Assembly (NCBI GenBank): GCA_965243605.1
Contig: CBDEVQ010000092.1
Coordinates: forward strand, 1-64,000
DNA: 64,000 nt
Direction: 5' to 3'
Source: JBMYYR01 sp965243605
Lineage (GTDB): Bacteria > Bacteroidota > Bacteroidia > Flavobacteriales > CAJXXR01
The position numbers and the translations under genes were made by a program. The notes under the pieces are model-generated. The model made no database searches, was not told the origin of the DNA, and saw nothing but the letters and a program-made list of their open reading frames with translations. Shown in pieces: positions 8,464 through 18,227 of the stretch. Within the stretch, counting starts at the first letter, position 1; every line of letters starts with the position of its first letter.

Positions 8464-9978
8464 ATGAAAATCCTTACAGCCAAACAAATTCAATTGGGTG
8501 ACCGAGAAACCATCAGAAAAGAACCAATATCATCCATTGATTTAATGGAAAGAGCAAGTCTGGCATTATTTACTCATATAAAACATACTGGTTTAATAAA
8601 ATACGATTCTATTAATCTATTTTGTGGTGTTGGAAATAACGGAGGTGATGGATTAGTTTTGGCAAGAATGTTTATAGAAAATGGATTGAACGTAACCGTC
8701 TATATTGTTCATTTTAGAGATTCATATTCACCTGATTTTACAATCAATTTGAATCGATTAAAACAAATGAATTGTAAACTGGTTCCACTTTATGAAGAAA
8801 CACCACATCCTACTATTCCAAATAATACAACCGTTATAGATGCAATATTTGGAACGGGGTTAAACCGTAGACCAAATCATTGGGTAGAAGCATTGGTACA
8901 TTGGATTAACAAGACCAGTAGCCAAACCATTAGTATCGATATACCCTCAGGCTTGTTTACAGATAAACCTTCCGAGCATCAGGTGGTAAAAGCTGATCAT
9001 ACTTTAACCTTTCAAGTGCCTAAAATGGTGTGCTTTTTAGAAAGTACAGCAAAACTTATAGGGGAATGGACGATTTTAGATATTGGAATTGATAAAACCT
9101 TTTTAAATGAAGTCGATTCAAAATCCACATATATAACATCTTCTATAATTGAGGAAATATATCGTCCTAAATCCAAGTTTTCACATAAAGGAACCAATGG
9201 GCATGGATTGATAATTGGTGGAGAATACGGTAAAATTGGAGCGGTCCAATTGGCTGCTAAAGCCTGTTTAAGCTCAGGAGCAGGTTTAGTTCGAGTTTAT
9301 ACACCAGAATGTGGATATATTCCTATACAAACGGCCATTCCTGAACTGATGGTCATTACAGACAATCACCCGAAAATAATCACGAATATTCCAAATGAAA
9401 TTCCTGCTTCTGCCATAGGTATTGGTATTGGAATGGGGCAACATACAGATACATTGCTAGCCTTTGAAGATTTTTTGAATCAGAATACCAAACCTTTAGT
9501 AATAGATGCTGATGGAATTAATATGCTTGCAAAAGAATCGAGGTTGTTAAGTTTAATTCCACCAAAAACCGTTATTACACCACATCCTAAAGAACTTCAA
9601 AGATTAATAGGTGCATGGTCAAATGATTTTGAACGCATAGAGAAAACCAAAAAGTTTTCTGAAAAGTATAATATTATAATCGTTGTAAAGGGTGCTCATA
9701 CTCAAATTATATACAAAGATTCAATTTTTATAAACTCAACAGGCAATCAAGGTATGGCAACGGCAGGGAGTGGAGATGTGCTTACAGGTATGGTTACAGG
9801 ATTATTGGCTCAACAATATTATCCATTAGAAGCTGCAATACTTGGAGTGTATTTACATGGGTTCTCTGGAGACAAAGCCTTTAAGATTCATGAAAATTAT
9901 CATACGATAACCGCCTCATCAATAATTGAATATTTACCTAGGGCCTTTAAAGAATTAAGGAAGAATGAAAGGTCCTAA
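8464..9978 (+). CDS. nnr: Bifunctional NAD(P)HX epimerase/dehydratase
   Basis: A 504-residue fusion of the two enzymes that repair hydrated NADH and NADPH. The N-terminal YjeF_N epimerase domain carries GVGNNGGDGLVLAR around residues 55-68; the C-terminal ribokinase-like dehydratase domain begins around residue 235 and has VIDADGINML and TAGSGDVLTGMVTG, the ADP-dependent dehydratase signature. The ATG at 8464 fits the family start MKILTAKQIQ better than the TTG six bases upstream. Its 3' end overlaps the convergent HExxH protein gene by 24 bases. Confidence 0.95.
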   Translation: MKILTAKQIQLGDRETIRKEPISSIDLMERASLALFTHIKHTGLIKYDSINLFCGVGNNGGDGLVLARMFIENGLNVTVYIVHFRDSYSPDFTINLNRLKQMNCKLVPLYEETPHPTIPNNTTVIDAIFGTGLNRRPNHWVEALVHWINKTSSQTISIDIPSGLFTDKPSEHQVVKADHTLTFQVPKMVCFLESTAKLIGEWTILDIGIDKTFLNEVDSKSTYITSSIIEEIYRPKSKFSHKGTNGHGLIIGGEYGKIGAVQLAAKACLSSGAGLVRVYTPECGYIPIQTAIPELMVITDNHPKIITNIPNEIPASAIGIGIGMGQHTDTLLAFEDFLNQNTKPLVIDADGINMLAKESRLLSLIPPKTVITPHPKELQRLIGAWSNDFERIEKTKKFSEKYNIIIVVKGAHTQIIYKDSIFINSTGNQGMATAGSGDVLTGMVTGLLAQQYYPLEAAILGVYLHGFSGDKAFKIHENYHTITASSIIEYLPRAFKELRKNERS

Positions 9979-10668
9979 TGCATGAAACCAAATGATATAT
10001 CCAATTATTCCTCCAATAAATCCGGCAATAATAAATGTGTATACATACGTTTTAGGGATAAGACGAAAAATAACAACGGAAGAAATAATAAACCCAATTA
10101 AGGCTGTTGAAGTAGCCATGGAACCAGACCATATTTCTAATGAATCGGCTATATACCGCTCATCTCCACCAAAAAAATGGCCATTTGGGAAAACGATTTC
10201 ATGGCCAATTGAAATGACATAATTATAGACTTGTCTTAACCAAAATAAAGAGAGAAATGTTGCAATCCAATCGATCAACTTAAAAGGTGAATGCCCATTG
10301 TTTTTTCGTCGATAAAGCAAAATGAAAAATCCCATTGTACCATTAGCCATCGTTTGTAAAGGACCTCCCATCCATATAAGAAGGCTATGTTGATTTGTCG
10401 TGTTTGTTAATTCTTCAAATAATTCTTTTTTACTAAAATCAATTCCGTTTTCAATAGCTTCTTTATTTTCATGGTAAGTATCAAAAATCCATTGATTATA
10501 TATAGGGTTATGGTGTGTCATATGACCATAATGAAGTGTTGTATCTTGTCCTAAAAATTTAGCAACTATAATATGTCCATACTCATGACTAATTGTACCA
10601 AGAATTGTAAATACAATAAAGGTAAATGTCAAGTAAATAAGAGTTTTATAATTAATATGTTGGATCAT
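9955..10668 (-). CDS. HExxH membrane protein, M50-like
   Basis: A 237-residue protein with several membrane segments (about 8-28, 95-115, 140-160, 185-203 and 210-230). A zinc-protease motif HEYGH lies at residues 28-32 at the end of the first helix, as in site-2 protease (M50) relatives. The second M50 metal-binding motif is not obvious, although GGDERYIAD near residue 165 supplies acidic residues. The substrate is unknown. It could also be a non-proteolytic M50-like protein. The last 24 bases of the gene overlap the end of nnr on the other strand. Confidence 0.7.
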   Translation of the reverse strand: MIQHINYKTLIYLTFTFIVFTILGTISHEYGHIIVAKFLGQDTTLHYGHMTHHNPIYNQWIFDTYHENKEAIENGIDFSKKELFEELTNTTNQHSLLIWMGGPLQTMANGTMGFFILLYRRKNNGHSPFKLIDWIATFLSLFWLRQVYNYVISIGHEIVFPNGHFFGGDERYIADSLEIWSGSMATSTALIGFIISSVVIFRLIPKTYVYTFIIAGFIGGIIGYIIWFHALGPFILP

Positions 10669-10751
10669 TTAATGTTGTTTAGTTGACCTGATCTTCTAAA
10701 GAGGTACAAAACAATAAAGAGTCTAATCGTATGATCATAAAAATAACCGAA

Positions 10752-11831
10752 TTAAGGTACTCTAAAAATACTTAAAAACCTTAGAGCAGCCGCAGAGTCC
10801 TTAATAAATTCCTCATAAATTGATTTAGAAATGAGCTGAGTTATTGGTTTAATAATTTCAGGATTATCAAGCTGTGCCTTAGTTGCACCTCTAAAAGAAG
10901 GAGAGTCTAAGTGAATATTTATTTCAGCTACAATATATTTTTTGAGACTTGCATTAGTAATTCTATAGTTACCTTCTGGTTTGTGCGTTGCAATATAATT
11001 TTTAGAACCTTTAATAATTCCTTTTAAAAGTCCTTTTACATGGCTTCCGTGTAAGGTTGTATTATAGCCATTGACATACGAATTTAAAGTAGGATAACGA
11101 TATGAATTGGATAGAAGAAAAGCGACTTCAATATAGAATCCATTTAAGGATTGATCTAAATATATAATTGGACAATTGTTACTGTACAGATCTTTTAACT
11201 TCGCTAATTCTATTTTGTCATAAAGTCCATTTTTGAAATAATAATAGGATTGATATTGGGTATTATCTAATGTGTATAATGTTTTAAACTTTATGCTTTT
11301 GTTTAAATAAGCCAATGTTTTTATTTCAGTATTAATATAGTCTATATGCCAATTAAATGAGTCTTCCCAGATGCTTTTATCCAAGGTAAACGAAATGGTG
11401 AAATGATCTGCTTGTACAGGTGTATTCATAGGGGTACCATCTAACAAAATCCCTTTGATGTATTCTTGTTTAATCAAAGTACTTGATTTATGGTTAAATA
11501 ATTCTACTTTAAATTCCTTACTTAAAGCATTAAGAACGGGTAATGCAAGAGTGAATGGGAAAATAGGTTTTTGATACCAGTGGCTCCAACAATCGTGGAT
11601 TGGGCGTTTAATATTTTTAAATTTTAAGACGCCTGAATGTGTGTCTATACATTCGAAAGAGAAAGTATCAGCATCTGACATATTAAAAGAAGAGATTAAT
11701 ATCCATTTTAAATTATCCATAAACCCTTGGATATTCGTTTCTCCAAGGAACATTTTAGGCCTTCGTTGAATGACTTCATACCATCTGAAATCTTTTATTG
11801 GGCTTGCTGTATAAGAATTATGATCTGTCAT
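10752..11831 (-). CDS. GyrB/ParE-like protein lacking ATPase motifs and Toprim
   Basis: A 359-residue protein that aligns along the ATPase-transducer half of DNA gyrase B: RRPKMFLG (residues 23-30), VLNALS (99-104), LAYLN (173-177), NTTLHGSH (257-264, the INTxEGGTH region) and SFRGATKAQLDNPEI (312-326). However, the E..DN N-box, the DxGRG box and the GGLHGVG glycine loop needed for ATP binding are missing, and there is no Toprim or C-terminal half. It is therefore a gyrase-B-derived protein probably unable to bind ATP, of unknown role. It overlaps the upstream membrane-protein gene by 14 bases. Confidence 0.75.
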   Translation of the reverse strand: MTDHNSYTASPIKDFRWYEVIQRRPKMFLGETNIQGFMDNLKWILISSFNMSDADTFSFECIDTHSGVLKFKNIKRPIHDCWSHWYQKPIFPFTLALPVLNALSKEFKVELFNHKSSTLIKQEYIKGILLDGTPMNTPVQADHFTISFTLDKSIWEDSFNWHIDYINTEIKTLAYLNKSIKFKTLYTLDNTQYQSYYYFKNGLYDKIELAKLKDLYSNNCPIIYLDQSLNGFYIEVAFLLSNSYRYPTLNSYVNGYNTTLHGSHVKGLLKGIIKGSKNYIATHKPEGNYRITNASLKKYIVAEINIHLDSPSFRGATKAQLDNPEIIKPITQLISKSIYEEFIKDSAAALRFLSIFRVP

Positions 11832-12324
11832 AATTAATCATGTTTTTCAAAGTGTTTTTATGGTACCATATTACAACCCCACTAAATAATAGCACCAGTA
11901 TATGATTTAATGTGGAAACGGAACAATCATTGGTATAAATGGAACCTGAATACCTATGGATATGCCATGGGAAAATAGGATCAAATGTCGGTAGTTTTAT
12001 AGGTAATAGACTATTTAAAATACCAGGAGAAAGATCGATAAGATCTGGAATAATGCATCCTAATAATGTGAAAAGGGATACAATTTTCCATTTTCGTTTT
12101 ACAAGCCAGAGGGTGAAAAGTATTAAGATTAATCCAATGATAGCATCAAATTTAGAATGAATAGGATAACAATGAGGGGTGTAATCTAACACACCATGAG
12201 AAAGAATTCCAATACATCCTCCAATCACCGTTTTTTGTATTAAATCCTTTTTTGAAATAATATCTGAATTGGTTAGGGCAGCGATGATGCTTGTTCCGAT
12301 GGTAAGGTGAAATAAAATATTCAA
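11818..12324 (-). CDS. Membrane protein, possible YdjM/DUF457-like
   Basis: A 168-residue protein with four or so membrane segments. His6, the LSHGVLDYTPH block (His43, Asp47, His51) and IIPDLIDL resemble the histidine/aspartate pattern of LexA-regulated YdjM or DUF457 membrane-bound putative metal-dependent hydrolases. No activity can be claimed. The stop overlaps the start of the GyrB-like gene, so the two are likely cotranscribed. Confidence 0.6.
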   Translation of the reverse strand: MNILFHLTIGTSIIAALTNSDIISKKDLIQKTVIGGCIGILSHGVLDYTPHCYPIHSKFDAIIGLILILFTLWLVKRKWKIVSLFTLLGCIIPDLIDLSPGILNSLLPIKLPTFDPIFPWHIHRYSGSIYTNDCSVSTLNHILVLLFSGVVIWYHKNTLKNMINYDRS

Positions 12325-12529
12325 TTTATATAATTTATCGTCTTATTTAGTTATCCCTAAAGATAAGGAAAACTATATTTAATAAGGTTGTTTTACAGTC
12401 TGTTTTTCTTGTTTTTAAGATATTTAACAACCTATAATATTTCTTTGGATATGGCTTGAAGATAGCTCTGTCTAGACTATTTTCAATTCGAGTTGTTCTT
12501 CGCAGAATAAAAACGAATCCCGATTCAAT

Positions 12530-14194
12530 TTAAAATTCTGGATCTACTTGAAAGGAAACCATCGTATTGGTTTTAGGATGTATAAATTCTATAAACTCAG
12601 CATGTAAATGCAAACGATTGGTTTTAACGCCGTATAAATCGTCACCAACAATAGGTGTATTTAAACCAAGAGAATGGGCCGCATGCATACGTAATTGATG
12701 GGTACGTCCTGTAATTGGGAAAAACTTAATACGGGTTTTTCCATCTTTACGATTAATAACCTGCCACTTGGTACGGGCAGGCTTTCCATGCTCAAAACAA
12801 ACCAATTGTCTTGGGCGATCATTTAAATCGACTCTTAAAGGCAACTCAATAAGACCAGAATCCCCTTTAATTTCTCCATCTAATAAAGCAATATAGCGTT
12901 TTTGAATATGCTTATGTATAAATTGGTGTTGGATGTGTTTATGGGCTTCTTTTGTTTTTGCCAACACCAAAATACCAGAAGTAGACATATCTAAACGGTG
13001 TATTATTAATGGACCAGTTGCGTTTGGGTAAGCCTCATGTATTCGTGTATAAACAGAATCCTTAATTGTTTTCCCAGGGACAGATAATAGTTCGGCAGGT
13101 TTATTAATTATTATAATTTCATCATCCTCATAAAGGGTCGTTATTGCTAAATGCTCACCGAGATTAATCAACATTGGATTATCATCAACGTCTAAACCTT
13201 CTAACATATGACCTAGTATAGGTTCACATTTTCCACGGCAAGCAGGGTAATAATTCCCATGTATTCTTATGGCAGATTTTGGTGACTTCCCCCACCAAAA
13301 CTCAGCAAGAGCTATAGGTTTAAGTTGATTGCTGTAAGCATAATGTAAAAGTTTAGGCGCTGCACATTCACCAGCTCCGGCAGGCGGTACAATGTCAAAT
13401 TGAGAAAAAATATCCTTCAAGTCTTTAAAGGCACCCTTATTGTTTAAAAACGCATATTGCGTAAATATTTTGTTTTGTAAAGCGGCAGAACGGATTTTCC
13501 TTTCGGTTTTAAGCGCTTTTATTTCATTTTTGAAGACATCAACGTCATTCTGACAGTATTGAATAATGCCATCCCATTTTTCTGTTAAAACCTTAAGTTG
13601 ATATTTAAGGTGAACACTTTCTTTAGCGAGTTCTTCAATCACCAATTGATGAGTTTCGGCTGAATCGTTTTGTTTAGAATACGTACGTTTTTGTTTTCGC
13701 TTTTGTTTAGACAAACGCATGGTTTCTCTATAATCTGCAATTTCTTGTTCAGATTGTTGAATATTATTTTTAAGTATTTCTTGACTTAAATGAAAAGCCT
13801 TAGCTGTTTCTAACTTAAGTATTTTTGCATTGTATTCATTTAAAAAGACCTCTTCTTTTAAGAAAAAGCCATCTTTTTTTAATAAATCAAATACAGGAGG
13901 AACAAACATGTCGTGATGATTCTTACCATCCAATTTACCTGAAAAGGCTGAGATATAGCCTAAATTACCATCCGAATCTTCAACCACAAGAACCCCAAAC
14001 ATTTTACCTTGTAAAAACTGATCTTGATCTAAACCAAAATATGAATGCCAATGAGGTGTATTTAATAAATACTTCTGAAGGCTTTCTGCCGCCATGATGG
14101 CTAAAGCATTAGGCTCATAAAAAAAAGGAAATGTAAACTTCTTAGGACGTTCAATGTGAGAAGTAGAGGTAGTGAATGTAGATATTTTAGACAT
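12530..14194 (-). CDS. RluA-family pseudouridine synthase with long N-terminal extension
   Basis: A 554-residue protein. The last ~220 residues are an RluA-type RNA pseudouridine synthase, with the catalytic aspartate in HRLD (Asp402) followed by MSTSGILVLAKT and the later GRTHQLRMHAA motif. The first ~330 residues form an extension with a long basic coiled coil (about 140-240) and a cysteine-bearing segment (ACRGKCEP) near 320. Large RluA homologues with this extension are known in Bacteroidota and some gammaproteobacteria; their exact RNA target (rRNA or tRNA) cannot be told from sequence. Confidence 0.88.
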   Translation of the reverse strand: MSKISTFTTSTSHIERPKKFTFPFFYEPNALAIMAAESLQKYLLNTPHWHSYFGLDQDQFLQGKMFGVLVVEDSDGNLGYISAFSGKLDGKNHHDMFVPPVFDLLKKDGFFLKEEVFLNEYNAKILKLETAKAFHLSQEILKNNIQQSEQEIADYRETMRLSKQKRKQKRTYSKQNDSAETHQLVIEELAKESVHLKYQLKVLTEKWDGIIQYCQNDVDVFKNEIKALKTERKIRSAALQNKIFTQYAFLNNKGAFKDLKDIFSQFDIVPPAGAGECAAPKLLHYAYSNQLKPIALAEFWWGKSPKSAIRIHGNYYPACRGKCEPILGHMLEGLDVDDNPMLINLGEHLAITTLYEDDEIIIINKPAELLSVPGKTIKDSVYTRIHEAYPNATGPLIIHRLDMSTSGILVLAKTKEAHKHIQHQFIHKHIQKRYIALLDGEIKGDSGLIELPLRVDLNDRPRQLVCFEHGKPARTKWQVINRKDGKTRIKFFPITGRTHQLRMHAAHSLGLNTPIVGDDLYGVKTNRLHLHAEFIEFIHPKTNTMVSFQVDPEF

Positions 14195-14254
14195 ATATGC
14201 AGAGTCTATAGAATGAAAGTCGGTAATGGTTATTAATCTGGATTGGTGTAAACT

Positions 14255-15361
14255 CTAAGATTCTAATACCTTTTGGTAAATCTTAAATTCATTTTCCCAA
14301 GTTAAATGCGTCTTGGTTTGTTTACAAGCATTTACTTTTTCTTGATAAAGAGACTGGTTATTAGCAATAGTCTCAATTTCTAGGGCTAACCCTTTGGCTG
14401 ATGTAGATCGTCTTATATATCCTGTATTATATTGGTTGACAATAGCAGACATTTCTGGGAAAGGACTTACCAACATTGGAACATCGGCGTGCAAATAATC
14501 AAATAACTTATTGGGTAGGGCAAAATAGTAGTTTAAGCCCATATTTTCTTCTAAACTTAAACCCAAATGGGCTTGAGGTGTTATTTTTTTTAATTCGGAC
14601 GGTTCTTTTCTTCCAAACATTTTAATGCGATGCTCTAGGTTATGATCTTTAATTTGCTGTTTAATAGAATCGCTAATGTCTCCAGATCCTATAATCCAAA
14701 GACTATATTTTTCAGGTAAGTGTTGTATGGTATCTACCATGGTTTCTATTCCTCTACCAATATTAACAGCCCCTTGATATAGAATAATAAATTGGTCATT
14801 TGATTTTTCGGTGGTTTGATAAAGTTCTTTTTTAACCGGTATATTTCTGACGACTTCAACCGTTTTGTTATATTTTTCATCATAATAGTCGGCAATGCTT
14901 TTACACACGGTAATAATACGGTCATTTTTAGGTAAAAAATATCCTTCAATACCTGCCCAAAATCTCTGAACACGTTTACGATTAACAACTTCGGGGACTT
15001 CCGTAAACAGCTCATGAAGGTCTACAACCAATTTTTTACCTTTAAGTTTAGAAGCAAAATGGCAAGCCGGTAAGGTATCTAAATCATTAGCAACAATTAT
15101 GTCAGTTGCTTTAAAGAGTAAATAGATAAAAAATTGAATATTTAAAAACGCATAAAATAATGCCCCTTTATTAAATAGAATTGACAATCTTTTACAAGTG
15201 TAAGGTTTATCTAGTGTTTTGGAAGTCTGTTGTTTACGACCAAGGAGCTCAACGTTGTAGTTTAGCCCCATTAAGCTGGTACATACCTTATGCAGCCTTT
15301 GGTCAGTATGTATATCGTTTGAAATACAAAGAATAACTTTTTTCTGTATTTGTTTGGGCAT
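14255..15361 (-). CDS. Glycosyltransferase family 4
   Basis: A 368-residue GT-B glycosyltransferase. The N-terminal acceptor domain contains ILCISNDIHTDQRLHKVCTSL; the C-terminal donor domain has ILYQGAVNIGRGIETMV and LPNKLFDYLHADVPML, the family 4 nucleotide-sugar-binding pattern. It probably adds a sugar to a surface glycan at the cytoplasmic face of the inner membrane. I place the start at the ATG at 15361 because the longer frame begins at a TTG. It is divergent from murB with only 56 bases between starts. Confidence 0.87.
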   Translation of the reverse strand: MPKQIQKKVILCISNDIHTDQRLHKVCTSLMGLNYNVELLGRKQQTSKTLDKPYTCKRLSILFNKGALFYAFLNIQFFIYLLFKATDIIVANDLDTLPACHFASKLKGKKLVVDLHELFTEVPEVVNRKRVQRFWAGIEGYFLPKNDRIITVCKSIADYYDEKYNKTVEVVRNIPVKKELYQTTEKSNDQFIILYQGAVNIGRGIETMVDTIQHLPEKYSLWIIGSGDISDSIKQQIKDHNLEHRIKMFGRKEPSELKKITPQAHLGLSLEENMGLNYYFALPNKLFDYLHADVPMLVSPFPEMSAIVNQYNTGYIRRSTSAKGLALEIETIANNQSLYQEKVNACKQTKTHLTWENEFKIYQKVLES

Positions 15362-15371
15362 CCTTTTTTTA

Positions 15372-15379
15372 TATTTTTG
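15372..15379 (+). promoter_or_regulatory. Candidate -7 element for murB
   Basis: TATTTTTG fits TAnnTTTG and lies 38 bases before the murB start, within the divergent gap with the glycosyltransferase. A TTG at 15354 is a few bases closer than the usual -33 spacing. Confidence 0.35.
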
Positions 15380-15417
15380 TCTAAACCACAAATTTTACGT
15401 TAGCAAAGTTATACATT

Positions 15418-16425
15418 ATGAAAACCTATAAAAATTCTTCTCTAAGAAAATACAATACTTTTGGTTTAAGTCATAAGGCAAATGTGATTATTGAGGTTGA
15501 AAATGAATCGGATATTCAAGATTTAGACCCTCAGCTTTTATCAAATCTATACTTGATAATCGGAAGTGGATCTAATTTATTGTTTACTCAAGATTTTAAT
15601 GGCACCATTTTAAAGATAAACTTATTTGGAAAAACTGTTATTGATGAGAATGATTCTGATGTAACATTATCTGTAAAGGCTGGAGAAATCTGGCATGATT
15701 TTGTAGAATGGACGGTTGACAAAGGATATTATGGTCTTGAAAATTTGGCGCTTATTCCTGGTACAGTTGGAGCCTCTCCAGTTCAAAATATTGGTGCTTA
15801 CGGGAAAGAAGTTAGAGAATTTGTTGAAAAAGTTAAAGTATTCGATTTAAAAACACAAACTTGGATATGGATGAGTAACCAAGAATGTGAATTTGAGTAT
15901 AGAAATTCGTATCTTAAAAGAAATATTGGACGATATATTGTCTCAGAAGTTGTATTTAAACTCTCAAAGCGGCCAAATTTAAACCTTTCTTATGGTGGAC
16001 TAAGGCAGAAATTAATTGATAACAATATTACGAACCCTTCTCCTAAAGATGTTTTAGGAGCTGTTATAGATATAAGAAACTCTAAATTACCGAATCCTTC
16101 AGAGATTGGAAATGCTGGAAGTTTCTTTAAAAACCCGATAGTTGATCGCAATACATGTACCCAACTATTAGAAACTTACCCAAATTTAGTGCATTACAAA
16201 GTTTCGGAAACTTTAGAAAAATTAGCGGCAGGTTGGTTAATAGAACAAGCAGGATGGAAAGGGAAGACCTATGAAGGTTATGGTGTCTATGATAAACAAA
16301 GTTTAATTATAGTAAATTACCATTTAGAAGAAGGAAGTAAATTGAAACAACTCTCAGAAGATATTCAATATAGCGTTAAAGATAAATTTGGAATTGTTTT
16401 AGAACCAGAAGTTCAAATGTTTTAG
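15418..16425 (+). CDS. murB: UDP-N-acetylenolpyruvoylglucosamine reductase
   Basis: A 335-residue FAD enzyme that reduces UDP-GlcNAc-enolpyruvate to UDP-MurNAc in cytoplasmic peptidoglycan precursor synthesis. The FAD-binding segment IIGSGSNLLF (47-56), LIPGTVGASPVQNIGAYG, the YRNSYLKR substrate loop and the catalytic serine in GNAGSFFKNP (Ser235) are all present, as is the C-terminal EPEVQ glutamate. The arrangement is that of the long E. coli-type (type I) MurB. The GH3-family gene follows after 12 bases, so they are probably cotranscribed. Confidence 0.97.
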   Translation: MKTYKNSSLRKYNTFGLSHKANVIIEVENESDIQDLDPQLLSNLYLIIGSGSNLLFTQDFNGTILKINLFGKTVIDENDSDVTLSVKAGEIWHDFVEWTVDKGYYGLENLALIPGTVGASPVQNIGAYGKEVREFVEKVKVFDLKTQTWIWMSNQECEFEYRNSYLKRNIGRYIVSEVVFKLSKRPNLNLSYGGLRQKLIDNNITNPSPKDVLGAVIDIRNSKLPNPSEIGNAGSFFKNPIVDRNTCTQLLETYPNLVHYKVSETLEKLAAGWLIEQAGWKGKTYEGYGVYDKQSLIIVNYHLEEGSKLKQLSEDIQYSVKDKFGIVLEPEVQMF

Positions 16426-16437
16426 TTGTAAACGACT

Positions 16438-17952
16438 ATGTTAATAAACTTTTCAGGAAAAATTGTTGGATTTTTAATCCGTAAACGAATATATCAAATT
16501 AATGATATGTTAGAAAACCCTCATGAAAAACAGAGGGATACCTTAACATATCTAATAAATAAGGCTGAATCAACCCAGTTTGGTAAAGAACATCATTTTA
16601 GTGAAATACATTCTGTGGATTTATTTAAACAATATGTACCTCTATCTAACTATGAAACGAATTTAAATTATTTTGAAGCCATTTCTAGGGGAGAGAAAGA
16701 TGTGTTATGGCCAGGTAAAACTGAATGGTTTGCAAAATCGTCTGGAACAACATCCTCACGAAGCAAATATATACCCGTAACAGAACATACCATTAAAGAT
16801 TGTCATTTTAAAGGAGGTAAAGACTTACTAACCTTATACGAAGATCGATTCTCTAGTATTGATCTATTCTCAGGTAAAACCTTACTCTTAGGAGGTAGTC
16901 ACGGCTTAGGAGAATTTAGCGAGGTTGCTAAACAGGGCGATTTGTCGGCAATAATAATTGAAAATCTACCACTTTGGGTTAATCGTAGACAATGTCCAGA
17001 AAAAGAAACGGCTTTACTTTCTGAATGGGAAGAAAAACTACATAAAATAGCTCACGAATCTATCCAAGAAGATATACGCTCTATTTCTGGAGTACCAAGT
17101 TGGATGGTTGTAGTATTACGATCGGTATTAGAAATAACAGGTAAACAGACTATTATAGAAGTATGGCCGAATCTAGAATTGTTAATGCATGGTGGCGTTA
17201 GTGTAGAACCTTATAGAGAAGAACTGATTAGCTTAATTGGAAAACCAATTAATTTTCAAGAAACGTATAATGCTTCCGAAGGATTTTTTGCAATCCAGGA
17301 TGATCCAGAAAGAAGGGATATGCTTCTGATGTTAGACTATGGAATATTTTATGAATTTATTCCATTGGATGAGTTAGAAAAAGAGAATCCAAATACAATA
17401 ACTTTAGAAGAAGTAGAATTAAATACAGTTTACGCTCTGGTTATTTCTACCAATTCAGGTTTATTTAGATACCAGATTGGAGATACGGTTGAGTTTACAT
17501 CATTAAATCCTTATCGAATAAAGATTGTTGGAAGAACGAAACATTTTATTAATGCTTTTGGTGAAGAGCTAATGGTGGCCAATGCGGAGCAAGCCATTGC
17601 CAATTGCTGTAAATTGTTTAATGTGGAATTATTCGACTATACTGCTGGTCCTAAATTTTTAGAAGAAGGTTCTTGTGGTTATCACCAATGGATTATAGAG
17701 TTTAAATCAATGCCAAAAGATCTTCAAGAATTTGAACAACAGTTGGATTTAGAACTGCAACAACTCAATTCAGATTATCAAGCAAAACGATATAACGATT
17801 TTATTTTAAGAAGTCTCAAGATAAAAGCCGTACCAAGTAAAACCTTTTACAATTGGTTAAAAAGCCAAAATAAATTAGGAGGACAAAACAAAGTACCAAG
17901 ATTATCCAATTCATCTAAGTATATTGATGAATTGGTGAAATTTTCTGGGTAA
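16438..17952 (+). CDS. GH3-family acyl-adenylate-forming protein
   Basis: A 504-residue member of the GH3 auxin-responsive family of the adenylate-forming superfamily. The ATP/AMP-binding serine/threonine-rich loop SSGTTSS is at residues 101-107, followed by YNASEGFFAIQDDP and the FRYQIGDTVEF motif. Plant relatives join amino acids to jasmonate or auxin; bacterial relatives are common in Bacteroidota and their substrate is unknown. It follows murB by 12 bases and is closed by a strong hairpin terminator. Confidence 0.9.
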   Translation: MLINFSGKIVGFLIRKRIYQINDMLENPHEKQRDTLTYLINKAESTQFGKEHHFSEIHSVDLFKQYVPLSNYETNLNYFEAISRGEKDVLWPGKTEWFAKSSGTTSSRSKYIPVTEHTIKDCHFKGGKDLLTLYEDRFSSIDLFSGKTLLLGGSHGLGEFSEVAKQGDLSAIIIENLPLWVNRRQCPEKETALLSEWEEKLHKIAHESIQEDIRSISGVPSWMVVVLRSVLEITGKQTIIEVWPNLELLMHGGVSVEPYREELISLIGKPINFQETYNASEGFFAIQDDPERRDMLLMLDYGIFYEFIPLDELEKENPNTITLEEVELNTVYALVISTNSGLFRYQIGDTVEFTSLNPYRIKIVGRTKHFINAFGEELMVANAEQAIANCCKLFNVELFDYTAGPKFLEEGSCGYHQWIIEFKSMPKDLQEFEQQLDLELQQLNSDYQAKRYNDFILRSLKIKAVPSKTFYNWLKSQNKLGGQNKVPRLSNSSKYIDELVKFSG

Positions 17953-17980
17953 TTGATTATTAAGAAATAAAACATAAAAC

Positions 17981-18036
17981 ATAAAACATAAAAAAGCCTT
18001 AAGCCGTATGCGGTTTAAGGCTTTTTTATGTTTTAT
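17981..18036. terminator. Very long bidirectional terminator hairpin
   Basis: A perfect 22-base arm (17981-18002) pairs with 18015-18036, and the stem continues inward through a G-T pair and CCG/CGG to a TATG loop. The arms contain A6 and T6 runs, so it can terminate from either side. It is preceded by three copies of an ATAAAAC heptamer. Confidence 0.85.
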
Positions 18037-18227
18037 AGTCATGTTTTTTTTAATTGGATATTATGTTTTAGGGATTTACATATGGGTAGATAGGGAAAAC
18101 CCTAATAATATTTTATACCCTTCAAATTACCTTCGTAGATGTAAATCAAGGTGTTTAATAGAATTATAAATAATAGATATAATGACTTGATTTGCAGGGT
18201 GTATCGTTAAAAATTAAAATAAATAGC

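Noticed and set aside
10752..11831. True gyrB gene
   Set aside because: ATP-binding motifs, Toprim and C-terminal half are absent.
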